Assembly: GCA_003427395.1 (NCBI GenBank)
Contig: BFEA01000512.1
Location: 477,485 to 512,488, forward strand
From: Chara braunii
Lineage: Eukaryota > Streptophyta > Charophyceae > Charales > Characeae
Length of the DNA: 35,004 bases
Direction: 5' to 3'
The position numbers and the translations under genes are program-made. The notes beneath the pieces are model-generated. The model was not told the DNA's origin. It saw nothing but the letters and a program-made list of their open reading frames with translations, and did no database searches. Shown here in pieces: positions 9,804 through 19,939 of this stretch; positions within the stretch are counted from its first letter, which is position 1; each line of letters starts with the position of its first letter.

Positions 9804-10555
9804 AACTGGATAGAGGACCACAGAGTGCCCACCCAGTTGGTTCTTGTATGCTTGTTACATGTTTGTTCTTGTTCCCTGTGAGAGGTGATTATATAGAGGT
9901 CCAAGGAGTGTTCGTCCAATCACTTCATGTATTGTATTGTTAAGTCACTGGATAAAGGGTCAAGGAGTGACCGTACAATTGCTTCTTGTAAACTTGTTTA
10001 CATGTTTGTTCTTGTTAATTGTGAGAGGTGATTGAATAGAGGGTCAAGGATTGTCCGTTCAACCACCTCATGCATTGTATTGTTAAGTAATTGGATAGAG
10101 GGTCAAGGACTGCCCGTCCAGTTGCTTCTTGTACGTTTGTTTACATGATTGTTCTTGTTCCTTGCGAGAGGTGACTGGATAGAGGGTCAAGGCGTGCCCA
10201 TCCAATCACTTCATGTATTGTATTGTTAAGTAAATGGATAAAGGGCAAAGGAGTGTTCGTCCAGTTGCTTCTTGTAAACTTGTTTACATGTTTGTTCTTG
10301 TTCATTGTGAAATGTGATTCGATACAGGGCCAAGGAGTGCCCGTCCAACCACCTCATGTATTGTATTGTCAAGTAACTGGATAGAGGGTCAATGAGTGCC
10401 CATCCAGTTGCTTCTTGTAAGTTTGTTTACATGTTGTTCTTATTCCTTGTGAGAGGTGATTGGATAAAGGACCAAGGAGTGTCCGTCCAATCACCTCATA
10501 TAATGGTGTTGTCTAGCGGTTGGATAGAGGGTCAATGAGTGTCCACCCGGTTAGC
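9804..10555. repeat. Tandem hairpin array in the 5' LTR, 11 units
   Basis: A dimeric tandem repeat of about 142 bp with two hairpins per repeat. Type 1 has arms AACTGGA/TCCAGTT, type 2 has arms GTGATTGGA/TCCAATCAC, around a shared middle, AGGGCCAAGGAGTGCCC, whose GGGC/GCCC also pairs. Type 1 units start at about 9804, 9945, 10085, 10229 and 10374; type 2 units at 9885, 10027, 10168, 10315 and 10460; the last unit (about 10517) has GGTTGGA/CCCGGTT. Changes are often seen in both arms (TTGAA/TTCAA near 10032). Short ORFs across it are artefacts. Confidence 0.85.
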
Positions 10556-12103
10556 CTATGGATGATGGTATTTTTGAATTGATAACTTGAAGTATGAAGG
10601 ATTGAAAGGTAGAATGGTGAGAATGCAGGGACAATGTTTTCTTTCCGCAAAAGGCGAAATAATTCTTGCTTAGATTTGTCTTTCTCCTTAGGATTACAAG
10701 AAAGTGAGGGGGTAAAAGTAATGAGAACTGATTAGGGAAAGACATATCAAAAGCAGGAATGCACATAGAAATGGGAGGAAGATTTGATCACACAAATAGG
10801 GTTCTGAGATGGACGCCCTACAAACTGACTTGCTTAAAGTAAGAGACAGACAAAACTTACAGATAAGTAGAAAAAAAAAGGGCATTAAGGAAGATTAGGA
10901 TTAGACTATGGTTAGGCGCTCGTCTGAATAAGGGCAAGCGAACCTGAAACGATTATGTTCAGAAAAGAAAAAGTCATAAACATAGAGAAAAAAGAAAAAG
11001 GATGTTGAAATTTATGGCCTGTGGGTGCAGGTCGCTAATAACGGGATATTACATGAAAAAATAGACTTGTTAAAAGTTCTTGCATCTACTGCATTTTGTA
11101 TATTTTTCACCCTGAAAAATAGGTCGGTTTAGCTGATCCAACTATTTCTTCGACTTGATACCCATTCTTGAAGGTGAACCCCTGTAGGCAGGCAAAACTT
11201 CCCTTGTGTCATCATGGCTAAGTAGTCCTAATCACTCCCAATAGTCCTTTGTGTAAAGTGAGGGGGTTGGGCATAGACGTGTCACAAGATTAGGAAGGAA
11301 TGTTGATAGAGGGTTTGGGGAATGAGGGACAAGCATGAAGAACATAAGTTGATTGCATTTAGTGCATGACATATGTGTTTTGTTTCGCATCTGTGCAGGT
11401 TTTTGGTGTCAGGGAGTTTTGTATTCTCGGACTTTGGCCTGTGTGTTTGCGAGTGGTACGTGCATATCATTGGACACATCATGCTTGTGAGGATGTGGCC
11501 TTGTTCACCAAGCAATTATCCCCTATGATACTCATATCTATTTCTAAGTTTCAAGGGAACTAGAGGGGATCGACGGTTTTAGATCTAAGGATCGTAGCTC
11601 AGAAGGATTTTTTTTGGGGAAAAGAAGGGGTATTGGTCGAATAGATCAAAGGGATATAGGGTCCTCCTTAAATTTTATTTGGTTGGACGTTGAGGTCCGT
11701 GATAGTGAGACTGTCATCCGTTGTGGAACTCGAGGAACCCCCTACCACTTTGAAAAATATCCCTTACTTCATTACTGCCATTATCAGCGAAAAGTAAGAG
11801 GACTAGTTTGCTTAGATAGCATCAGCTAGCGGGAAGCCGCTGAGGTTTTTCTTCAAGTACGGACGGAACCCCATATAACTATGTGGGTCGCCCGCCTTCG
11901 TATATGTGAGAGCATTATTTGCCTCATCGCAAATTACCTAGTTTAGGGAGATCCACATATCAAATTATCATGATGACTCCCTAGCGGTGGGCTGTTTATA
12001 TGAGCGTCCTGAATGTTTTTTTTTTTTTTTTTGCAAACACTCGACGGTTATGGGATCAATAGTCTTTCATTGTGAGTGTTCCTGTGGTACAATGAAAAGA
12101 AAA

Positions 12104-12385
12104 ACCCTCAGTCGATCCACCTCGGGCACGACATATGAAAAACCGCCACATCTGGGACGATAGCTCAACAGGGATACCTCTACTTGAGGGTAGTGACAAC
12201 CCTTGAGTGGAAAAAAGTTGTCCTCTCACGGCGTCGAGACCTGTCGCTAGGCACCGCGAGGAGTATGACTGGTGCGCACGGCCGGAGTGGAACAATATGA
12301 AGTCGAAAGGGTGAAACAAATTCCTGCGTGACATGACCGCGAAGGTCCGACGCCTGCGACCTCGTTCGGGCCGCGCGTTACGACA
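12104..12385 (+). promoter_or_regulatory. Conserved LTR terminal box, 5' LTR
   Basis: The core 12104-12201 is shared with 409-503, 28005-28102 and (inverted) 31562-31659, including TCGATCCACCTC and CAGGGATACC, then GAGGGTAGTGACAACC. A TATA-like CATATGAAAA (12130-12139; CATATTAAAA in the 3' copy, CACATAAAA at the left flank) sits upstream of the most conserved part, so this could be the promoter and start of the R region. That role is inference; conservation among four copies is what is seen. The segment ends at the LTR terminus just before the PBS. Confidence 0.5.
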
Positions 12386-12387
12386 GG

Positions 12388-12406
12388 TGGCACCGTTGCC
12401 GGGGAC
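12388..12406 (+). other. Primer-binding site, tRNA-Asp type
   Basis: TGGCACCGTTGCCGGGGAC, starting 2 nt after the LTR end. The complement of the 3' end of plant tRNA-Asp(GUC), whose last 18 bases are TCCCCGGCAACGGCGCCA, is TGGCGCCGTTGCCGGGGA: 17 of 18 bases agree. Priming from tRNA-Asp is well known for several plant Ty3/gypsy lineages. Confidence 0.9.
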
Positions 12407-12660
12407 CTTTCGGTTGCCAGTCGGGGTCCTATGAGAATGGACCGGGGTTTGGTTAATTGGAGTTCTTGCTAAAACAACAAAATATAAGATAACTACTATG
12501 GTTTTTTTTCAGTGGCTCAGAACACGTAGATAATTAATGAAAATTATCCAAGATTTCTTTATCGTGTAAAGTATAAGTATACTTTTTACATCGTAACAAA
12601 CTTGCACATTCCGAATGTCATAGGTATTAATTTAGGAACTGACATACAAAACCATCATTT

Positions 12661-13173
12661 ATGCCACCGAAAAGACGAGGATCAGAAATAGGAAGAGGGA
12701 GAGGTAGACGATTAGGAAAAGTTGCCGATAGGCCAGTTCACTTGACGAAAGAGAGGGAAGAACTGGAAAGAGAGGAAGAAGACGAAGAGGAGAAATGGGA
12801 AGGAGTCAGGATGCGCCATCGACTAGAGGATTAGCGAGAGGGTACGCCATCGCCAGGAATAATGACTTATTATTCACATAAGTATGAACAACACTATGGA
12901 GCCCCGCCCCCGCGTTTTGAACCGCCTTCTCAGACTTATCCTATGCCTCATTCCACTCCTTCTTCCTCCGCAATGCATCACCCACAACAATTGGCAGTAC
13001 TCCTTTCACCTCCTCGCCCTGCACTACCACCATCGCGCATTCCTGACCCGCCCGTCGTTTCTCAAGCTGCAACCTTTGATCATCGACTATGTATCATCTT
13101 GGCACTTTTTTTCTTATGCCAAGTTGAATTATGTGGTCTGATTTCCTATCTGCTATACAAGGGGGTCATATGA
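12661..13173 (+). pseudogene. Basic/proline-rich ORF after the PBS, one stop
   Basis: The ATG at 12661 begins MPPKRRGSEIGRGRGRRLGK, a very basic Arg/Gly segment, followed by an acidic Glu-rich stretch (about residues 33-50). A TAG at 12832-12834 interrupts it, and the same frame continues to a TGA at 13171-13173 through a proline-rich middle (APPPRFEPPS). About 170 codons in all. It is the first ORF after the PBS, about 255 nt downstream. I do not recognise a family; an RGR-rich start could bind nucleic acid. It may be the start of a gag or an extra ORF such as those of Ogre-type elements. A frame change near 13150-13170 could extend it. Confidence 0.4.
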
Positions 13174-13303
13174 AAAGGAAGTCTTGGAAGGACAAGTGGA
13201 ATCCAGAAAACGTATCCCAACCAAGACTTCATCTCTGATCCTACAGAGGAAAGAAGGCGGATAACAAGTTCTTAAAAACACTTGAAGGCGTCCAGGTTCT
13301 ATT

Positions 13304-13405
13304 ATGACTCTTGATCGTCTAGCCATTAAAAGGCCTATAACCGTCAGTAATGTTCTTAAGGCTAGGTACAACCGATGGTTGAATAAGAGGCACTATGACT
13401 CTTAG
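13304..13405 (+). pseudogene. Short basic ORF fragment
   Basis: 33 codons from ATG 13304 to TAG 13403-13405, including IKRPITVSNVLKARYNRWL. It looks like coding debris, perhaps the C-terminal remainder of the ORF at 12661, separated by frameshifts. No family recognised. Confidence 0.25.
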
Positions 13406-13596
13406 TCAAGTACCCATTGACTTAACCTGGAAGAATTAGGTGGTTATGATTCTGATACAACCTCACTAAGGGTAGTCAAGGGTTCTTTTTAGAGAAGTCA
13501 ATTAGCAGGAGAGGAACCTTGAAGTCAAGGCTTACCTGATGAAGTATCCTTGTTGGTGGTATTGCGAAAATGAATCATGTGTATTACGCGGTTAAA

Positions 13597-14311
13597 ATGC
13601 CTGTAAGAGTCAGCAATGGATTTGAACTGACGATCCCTTCTGGCAGGACTGAAGAAGATGAGATTGATAGGTGGCAGGGATTTTCCTTAGCCGAAGGCGC
13701 TTTCTTCTGAGTAGAGTCTGGTTGGAAAAGAACGGAGAGACATGCAGTTATAATAATAACCTTGTATGTATCCTCACAACTGATGGTTCACAGTGGGATT
13801 AGGGCTATGTTAGAAGAAGGAAATTCCCTCTCTAGACAAGTTCTGATGAGAGAATCTACAATCAACACATGGGTTAGGAGAGTGACCCGAGGAGAGGATT
13901 GTCGTGCGACAATTAGTGTCGAGGCTAGAAGGGCGAGTGAATTCGTATTCCCCACCATGTTCTTAAGGGCAGTCTTACCAGACTTTATCATTAATGAAGC
14001 CTTTGGAAGACAGTCCAGGATGGAATCTGCTGCGACAGTGGCACGAACCACATAGGCAACAAGGTATGAATTCTTTGCAACGAATCTCATATACTGTCTT
14101 TATTTAGAGATGGGATCTGCCTTGGAAGGGAAAGACACTAGCAATCCGTGAGATAATTCGTGAAAGAGATGTTTTTTTGGAAAAGTTCAAACATGAAGTC
14201 CAAGACAACACCTGTATGGATGGTGTTCCTATTGTTCATGGGCTTGCTTACAACTCATGGACGAGAGATTGGGAGACATTGGCTGAAACACGAGATGAAG
14301 CTGAGTCATAG
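13597..14311 (+). pseudogene. Tandem ORF family, copy A
   Basis: First of three tandem, diverged copies of one ORF of about 240 codons. ATG 13597 (MPVRVSNGFELTIPSG) stays in one frame to 14055 with one internal TGA after FF, before VESGW; then a frameshift leads into LIYCLYLEMGSALEGKD and FKHEVQDNTCMDGVPIVHGL, ending at TAG 14309-14311. Landmarks shared with B and C: V.(S/T)GW near the N-terminus, LP(D/E)F(I/V)(I/V)NEAF with AR/SR.E.AA in the middle, YCLYLE.G, and a C-terminal C.(D/G).(I/V)P motif. It is not a recognisable capsid, protease or polymerase domain. It lies between PBS and gag, a place where some giant plant elements carry an extra ORF. Confidence 0.55.
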
Positions 14312-14518
14312 ATGACTCTGAAAATTTACTTAGATCGTAAGAATGAGGCTAAAAGCAGATAAAAGTAATCAGTCTACGAGTCAAAGCAGTCAACATTGTC
14401 ATCATCACTCAAAAAAAAATAAAGTTTTAAAATGATCATAGAGAGTGACGGTAAAATTATTCCACGTCATGATCGTATGTTATAACAGGTCTTTTTAAAG
14501 ATAACGGAGGTGATCAAG

Positions 14519-15263
14519 ATGCCATACACATCAAGAACGTCAGAAGTTGTCGTGCCAAGTCAAACAAGTGACGGGATTACAGTGCCAGTACCTCATAACA
14601 GAATCTGAGGTGAAATCATAGATCTATGGTGGGGTGCGTCCATTACCAGGGGTGCTTTTGTTTGGGTCGAATCTGGTTGGGTGTCAAATACCAGAGACGC
14701 TATTGTCAGGGTCATACTTTACCTAGCATCTCATCTTTGGACGACCCATGTCGTGGACCTGGCACTAAGGTTAGGAAGGCATCTCTCAAGAGAAATGTAG
14801 ATCGCCAAATCAGCTCTAGAGTCATGGTCCCAAAGGGCATATCAAGAAGGAGCTAGGACTGTCTTAAGATAAATAAAAGTCCAGAGAGGAAGCAAAATTC
14901 GTTTGAGCACCTGCCACATTAAGGTTACACTCCCAGAGTTCGTTATTAAAATTTTTTTTCGGAAGGGTAGCAAGGATGGAAATGGCGGCTAGGATAGCTA
15001 GGGAAGTGCCAAGAGAAGGATACAACTCCGCTATACCCCACTTGATTTATTGTCTGTACCTAGAAATTGGTCAAGAACTTGAGGGGAAAGATTTTCGGAA
15101 TATCTTGTCTATAGCAGATGCCTACATGAGCATATATTTCCTTGCAGAACGATTCGAATACTAGGACAAGTTTCGAGAAGAAGTACGTCTTGGGGACTGT
15201 GTAGATGGTATCCCGACCATGTTCGGACTCATCTACGACATCTGGATCGATGATTGGATATAA
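14519..15263 (+). pseudogene. Tandem ORF family, copy B
   Basis: Second copy, 922 bp after the first. ATG 14519 (MPYTSRTSEVVVPS) is followed by a TGA, FVWVESGWVSNTRDAIVRV, further stops, then LPEFVIK; a frameshift in a T run near 14950 moves to the frame with ARMEMAARIAREVP, HLIYCLYLEIGQELEGKD and IADAYMSIYFLAERFEY. A TAG precedes DKFREEV and DGIPTMFGLIYDIW, and the frame ends with TAA at 15261-15263. The order of shared motifs matches A and C. No family recognised; mostly alpha-helical in appearance. Confidence 0.55.
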
Positions 15264-15482
15264 GTCTAATAGATGGAGGAATGAGACTAATGTAGTACGT
15301 AGACAATAACTAGACAAGATTAGATGCATGGCCATTTTGAAACAATAATGTTTTTTTTTAGCATATTAGGCATTTCTTTATTTTAAACGAAATAAACAGA
15401 ATAACTTTAATTCAAGAAATGAATGAGATATTGCATTCAGGTCGTGTGTTTATGATAACAAGAGTCAGGCCTTATGTTGGAA

Positions 15483-16212
15483 ATGAAGAAGTGTCATGAC
15501 GCCAGTGAACCTGTGGTAACAGAACAAGGTATACGAATGACGATACCGAAGGGGGAAATTAGAGATGAATATGGAGACATCAGGTGAGGGTTTCGGATAG
15601 GGGAACAAGCATATTTATGGGTAGAAACAGGGTGGATAAGTGACGACCGTCGAGCAAACGTCAGGGTAATTTTGTACATTCCACCTTCCTTCTTTGACCG
15701 ACTTGGGGTAGATCTTGCATTAGAACAAGACTGACCCCTTTTCAAAGTGATTCGATTGGCAGAACTTACCCGAGACAACTGGTCAAGAAAGATGTATTGG
15801 GGGGTTCCGGGACCTATTCAAAGCACGATAGAGGTTGGAGGGACGAAGGATTTTCAACTGCTCACTTGCTTCTTAAATGATACTCTTCCGGAATTCATTG
15901 TCAATGAGGCTTTTTGCAGTCTGGCGAGAGTAGAAACGGCTGCGGAGGCTGCCTTATCAGTGCCTTTTTTAGGATATGGGTTCTATACCCCACAACTCAT
16001 GTATTGCTTATACTTGAAAGAAGGACCAAACCTTGTCAAAAAAATGAATCGCAGATGTTATGTCTATTGTAGATGCGTATGCCAACGCATACTTCTTAAA
16101 GGATAAGTCTGCCTTCTGGGATGCGTTAAAAAAAGAAGTCTTTAGCAAAGAGTGCATCGGGGAGATTCCAATCTTGTTTAACCTTTTTTATAATCCGGCG
16201 ACAAGAGAATAG
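15483..16212 (+). pseudogene. Tandem ORF family, copy C
   Basis: Third and best preserved copy, 964 bp after copy B. ATG 15483 opens a frame running to 16106 with two internal TGAs; it contains AYLWVETGWISDDRRANVRV, LPEFIVNEAFCSLARVETAA and LMYCLYLKEGPNLVKK. After a shift in an A run (about 16040) the coding pattern resumes as IADVMSIVDAYANAYFLKD, FWDALKKEVFSKECIGEIP and ends at TAG 16210-16212. VRVILY at the same relative place in B and C confirms paralogy. The N-terminus is uncertain because another frame upstream (from about 15450) also looks coding. Function unknown. Confidence 0.6.
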
Positions 16213-16391
16213 GTGAATATGGATGAATTATAAAATAGTGTAGATAGGAGTGAGACAGAGAGACTAAGGACGATGAGGACTAGAAATGATTTATTAGAAT
16301 TATTAAAAGAGGGAAACAATAATTATGGTTGAAAAATTGAGATTTTCACTATGTGGTTGTGTTTGTGAACACAAAATTATTGATCGGGGTT

Positions 16392-17230
16392 ATGATAGGA
16401 GATGCGAATGGGGATGAAGTGGAAGCACCAAGACCGCAACCTATTACGGCAGCTGAGCTTGCAAAGCTTCTTGGTGATAGGGTTGTCAAGAGATCAAATC
16501 TGCCAATGATAGAAGTGTTTTCATTCATAGGAGAACGTGTATCGTATTGGCTGAAACTCCTCGAGCAAGTGTTTTGCCGATTGTTTACAGAGGAAAAAAT
16601 TGCCCAACTTTACGAGTATGTTTGGTGAGAATTTCGCTCGGGAGTGGAGAAAGTGGTGACTGAAGCTGGGGGAAATTAGATAGAATTTAAGAAGGGAATG
16701 CAGAGAAAGTTCAAATTAGGAGATGGGTTGCTAACAGTGGATCATTTGCACAACTTGAGCCGAGGTGACTTCACAACTGAAGAAGTGTTTGCAAATGCCT
16801 TCGAGAAAATGGCAGAAAGAGTGGCAGGACTGTCAGAAGAAATGCAGTGCGTAATTTTCTTGGGCGAATTTTCAGGCTATGAGTCCATGGAACTCGAGGG
16901 GGCGTGTCAGGAAGGAAGACAACGTGGGAGACAATCAAGAGAAATGTAGTTTCTGATGATCTGGATCAAGTGTTTCACCATCAAGTGAATATGGAGAGGA
17001 AGAAAAGAAAGGCAACGAGTGTCGTCCAAGGGACAAACGCGGCATTAGGAGGAGTGTTGTCTAGTATATTTGGTCAATTGAAGGAACTGAAAACAAAGGT
17101 AAAACCAGGGAAGGTGATGGCTGTGGTGAACCCGTTAAATAAGAAAAGGCACAGAGGAAGGAAGACACACGCAAGAAAGGAGAGGAATAAGGAGAGAAAG
17201 ATAAGGAAAAAAGAAAGAAGAGAGAAATAA
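16392..17230 (+). pseudogene. gag: Ty3/gypsy-like Gag remnant
   Basis: About 280 codons with two stops (TGA 16626-16628, TAG 16677-16679) and a frameshift near 16890-16905, by a G run. The pattern is that of plant Ty3/gypsy Gag: SFIGERVSYWLKLLEQVF (capsid N-terminal region), FKKGMQRKFKLGD with LTVDHLHNLSRGDF, then FEKMAERVAGLSEEMQCVIF, and after the frameshift TTWETIKRNVVSDDLDQVF and a Lys/Arg-rich tail. Gag forms the virus-like particle that packages element RNA. No CCHC zinc knuckle is seen and no protease follows. The first ATG is at 16392; the frame is open upstream to 16353 without another ATG. It lies about 4 kb after the PBS, unusually far, because of the preceding ORFs. Confidence 0.6.
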
Positions 17231-17324
17231 AAGTCACTTTGAGGGCTGCAAAACAAAAGGCCCTGCCAGGACACAAGCGGTTATCGGGTAGCTGAAAATT
17301 CAGGAATGAAAATTCCGAAATGAG

Positions 17325-18690
17325 AGTTTTGGGCAGTTTGAAAATCCTGAATGGTTCTGAACTGGTGAAAGGTACGAAGACCCTGAAAACCACCCGTTTA
17401 GGTAGGCTGCATCCTGGAGACTTAGTGGTGAAAGGTGTCCTTAAGTGGTCAAGTGAGAGTTTTTGGCAGTATAAAAATCCTGAATGGTCCTTAAGGAGAG
17501 ATGGTTAACAGCACACACTATTTACAGGCCACTTTCAACCGCTTCAGGTCTCCACCAAATGGTTGGATGGGGGTCCCCGAAACCCCGTTCAGAAGCTTCA
17601 GCCACTTCAGCGGTTTCAGGTCCCCACCTGAAATTCCTGAAATGACCTGAAGTGGCTGAAGCTTCTGAAAGGGGTTTCAGGTNNNNNNNNNNNNNNNNNN
17701 NNNNNNNNNNNNNNNNNNNNNNNNNNNNNNNNNNNNNNNNNNNNNNNNNNNNNNNNNNNNNNNNNNNNNNNNNNNNNNNNNNNNNNNNNNNNNNNNNNNN
17801 NNNNNNNNNNNNNNNNNNNNNNNNNNNNNNNNNNNNNNNNNNNNNNNNNNNNNNNNNNNNNNNNNNNNNNNNNNNNNNNNNNNNNNNNNNNNNNNNNNNN
17901 NNNNNNNNNNNNNNNNNNNNNNNNNNNNNNNNNNNNNNNNNNNNNNNNNNNNNNNNNNNNNNNNNNNNNNNNNNNNNNNNNNNNNNNNNNNNNNNNNNNN
18001 NNNNNNNNNNNNNNNNNNNNNNNNNNNNNNNNNNNNNNNNNNNNNNNNNNNNNNNNNNNNNNNNNNNNNNNNNNNNNNNNNNNNNNNNNNNNNNNNNNNN
18101 NNNNNNNNNNNNNNNNNNNNNNNNNNNNNNNNNNNNNNNNNNNNNNNNNNNNNNNNNNNNNNAAGCTTTTGAAAGGGGTTTCAGGTACCCCCATCCAAAT
18201 GGTTGGATGGGGGTACCCGAAACCCCTTTCAGAAGCTTCAGCCACTTCAGTGGTTTCAGGTCCCCACCTGAAATTTATGAAATGACCTAAAGTGGCTGAA
18301 AAAACAGGCAGGGGAAAAAAAAAAAGCACCATAAAACTTGTCCTCTAAACCACCCGAAACTTATGAAATGACCTGAAGTGCCTTCAAGCCATTTCAGCGG
18401 TTTCAGACCACTTCAGAATCTTTCATTCTGAAATTTCAAGTGGTCGTTAACCATTCGTGTCCTCACGTGGTGAAAGGTCTGAAGACCACGAAAAGCACCC
18501 TTCACCACTTGAGGATGCAGGCTGCCTAAACATGTGTTTTTCAGGGTCTTCGGAGCTTTCACCACTTCATGACCATTCATGATTTTCAGACCTGAATGGT
18601 CTTGAAGTGGTGAAAAGTCCGAAGATCCTGAAAACCACCTGTTTAGGCAGGTTGTATCCTGAAGTGGTGAAGGGTATCCTGAAGTGGTGA
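17325..18690. repeat. Foldback block with palindromic core and gap
   Basis: A unit with CTGAATGG, GAAGACCCTGAAAACCACC, TTTAGG and TGCATCCT blocks appears at about 17335-17450 (+), inverted at about 18470-18590, and again direct at about 18595-18690. Between these lie palindromes: CAGAAGCTTCAGCCACTTCA with its complement (about 17590-17680), and GTACCCCCATCCAA facing TTGGATGGGGGTAC (18185-18217). Together they make a foldback structure inside the retroelement interior. A 480-base gap lies in the middle, probably because the palindromic tandem units could not be assembled. Confidence 0.7.
17683..18162. other. Assembly gap, 480 N
   Basis: A run of 480 undetermined bases. Sequence on both sides is the same palindromic repeat, so the true content is probably more of it. 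Translations across it are meaningless. Confidence 0.95.
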
Positions 18691-18849
18691 TGAAAAATAC
18701 GACTATTGTTAACCTTCTCTCTGTCAGGAAGGGTTGGGAATGACAAGCAGTCATGACCATTGAGGGAGAATCACGAAGAAGAGAAGCCATAGGTACAGAA
18801 GGAGGGAAGGAAAGATAGAGAAAAGAGGTCAAGGACAAAACATGATTCA

Positions 18850-19572
18850 ATGGCAAGGATGAAGGAAGAAGTAAAAAGACTAAAAGGAGAGGTGAAGTAG
18901 CTAAAGAAGGAGAAGGAGAAGATGAAGAAGGAAATCTAGGCTTTGAATTCAGCCTTAAAGAAGGGAAGTCAGGATTTCAGCAGCAAGCAAGGGAAAGAGA
19001 GAATAACAGAGGGGAGAGTTGGAGAATCACTCATCATGGACTGAGAAGGCAAGTGGAAAGAGATGAAGCAAAGATTGGCAAAGGGATTGGAAAAGATAAA
19101 GAAGGGAGTTCAATCCTTTGAAAAGGTGGGATCAACAAGAGTGATTGATTGGAAAGAACAACAGGAAATTGAACTAAGGAGTGTTGCAGGACCAACTGCA
19201 GAAGAAAATGAGAAGAAGGTTGTAGAGGAGAAAGGAACAGAAGAGCCACGATATTCATTGTCAGCACCTTCTATTATTGAGTCTCTAGCCTTAAAGGCAG
19301 GAGAGGGGTTGCAGGCAGGAACATGCCAACAGGTCTTCAAGGAAACGGAAAAGTCAACTTACATGGGCACTACTGAGCAGGAGAGAAGGACGCATCACCC
19401 TTTCGATTTGGGTCTAGAACTGATAACAGAGGGGATGGCCGCCCCAATGAAGGGACCAGATCAGGTGGATTATCGAAGGGGTTGGAGTCAGATTTCGAAG
19501 ATTTGGCAATTGAACCAGAGAATAGGAGGATTTGCCCATCGCTGCGCAACCAGCGAGGGAAACCACCGTTGA
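18850..19572 (+). pseudogene. Coiled-coil-like ORF remnant, function unknown
   Basis: One frame from ATG 18850 to TGA 19570-19572, interrupted by three stops in the first 190 bases and then open for about 178 codons. The N-terminal part is charged and heptad-like (MARMKEEVKRLKGEVK, then LKKEKEKMKKEI), then MKQRLAKGLEKIKKGVQSFE, an acidic segment and a C-terminal part with RRGWSQISKIW. The same frame is open upstream to about 18754 with more Lys/Glu. It follows gag on the same strand and might be a displaced downstream gag-pol segment, but no protease or zinc-knuckle motif is seen. A donor-like GAG/GTAAGA falls at its end (about 19570-19577). Confidence 0.35.
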
Positions 19573-19939
19573 GGTAAGAACACGGTGGGCCGCAACTCCG
19601 GTCTGATCAGCAGGACTGTGGTGTGTCAAGATGGAGGTCTCTGATCCCCTTGTGTCAGACTTCAAGAGGGACAGTGCATAACAATATACGGGCCTCGGTT
19701 AGGACCCGTGTCTAAAAGGTTGAAGCTCAACTTTTGAGCTCTAGCTTCGCAGACAAACAACGAACACATGGACAAAATAATCTAAAGATGTGAGGTAAAA
19801 TGATCAAGACCTTCCTTGGTAAACTCAACTGTTGTAGTACAGACCTAGTTCCCCACTGACTTGAGTCGTATTTTGTTGAGTTTGTTTCATGCACTGATTG
19901 AGTGGGTAACCCGGGTTAGAATTTCGACGACAGTCTGAT
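19573..19939. other. Internal region, nothing recognised
   Basis: Unique-looking sequence with no ORF of note. It includes a small inverted repeat TTGAAGCTCAACTTTTGAGCT (about 19720-19740). Confidence 0.4.

Larger units (their letters stand above)
5669..12385 (+). repeat. 5' LTR-like repeat, about 6.7 kb
   Basis: Matches 22215-28286 over its whole length with indels. By eye identity is about 94% near 7440-7520 but nearer 85% near 12060-12200. Similarity starts at ACGTCAAACAG (5671 and 22217). The 3' copy has TG before this and the 5' copy CA. The end TTACGACA is followed by GG and the PBS. The ends TGACGTCA and, inverted, TGTCGTAA form an imperfect inverted repeat, as expected of LTR termini. 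Extra sequence relative to the 3' copy includes the 326-bp insertion (8869-9194), a local duplication near 8371-8475 and one more dimer of the hairpin array. Two internal segments (about 6840-7190 and 8220-8560) are diverged copies of each other. No sense-strand gene is recognised. Confidence 0.75.

Noticed and set aside
9804-10555. CRISPR-like regular repeats
   Set aside because: Units are diverged, dimeric, with conserved rather than unique spacers, in a eukaryotic retroelement LTR; they are a tandem satellite of hairpins.
12150-12201. A-box-like TAGCTCARYAGG suggesting a tRNA or Pol III gene in the terminal box
   Set aside because: No B box at a suitable distance and no cloverleaf could be drawn in any of the four copies.
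17616-18332. ORFs of 212-238 codons across the N run
   Set aside because: Made open only by undetermined bases.
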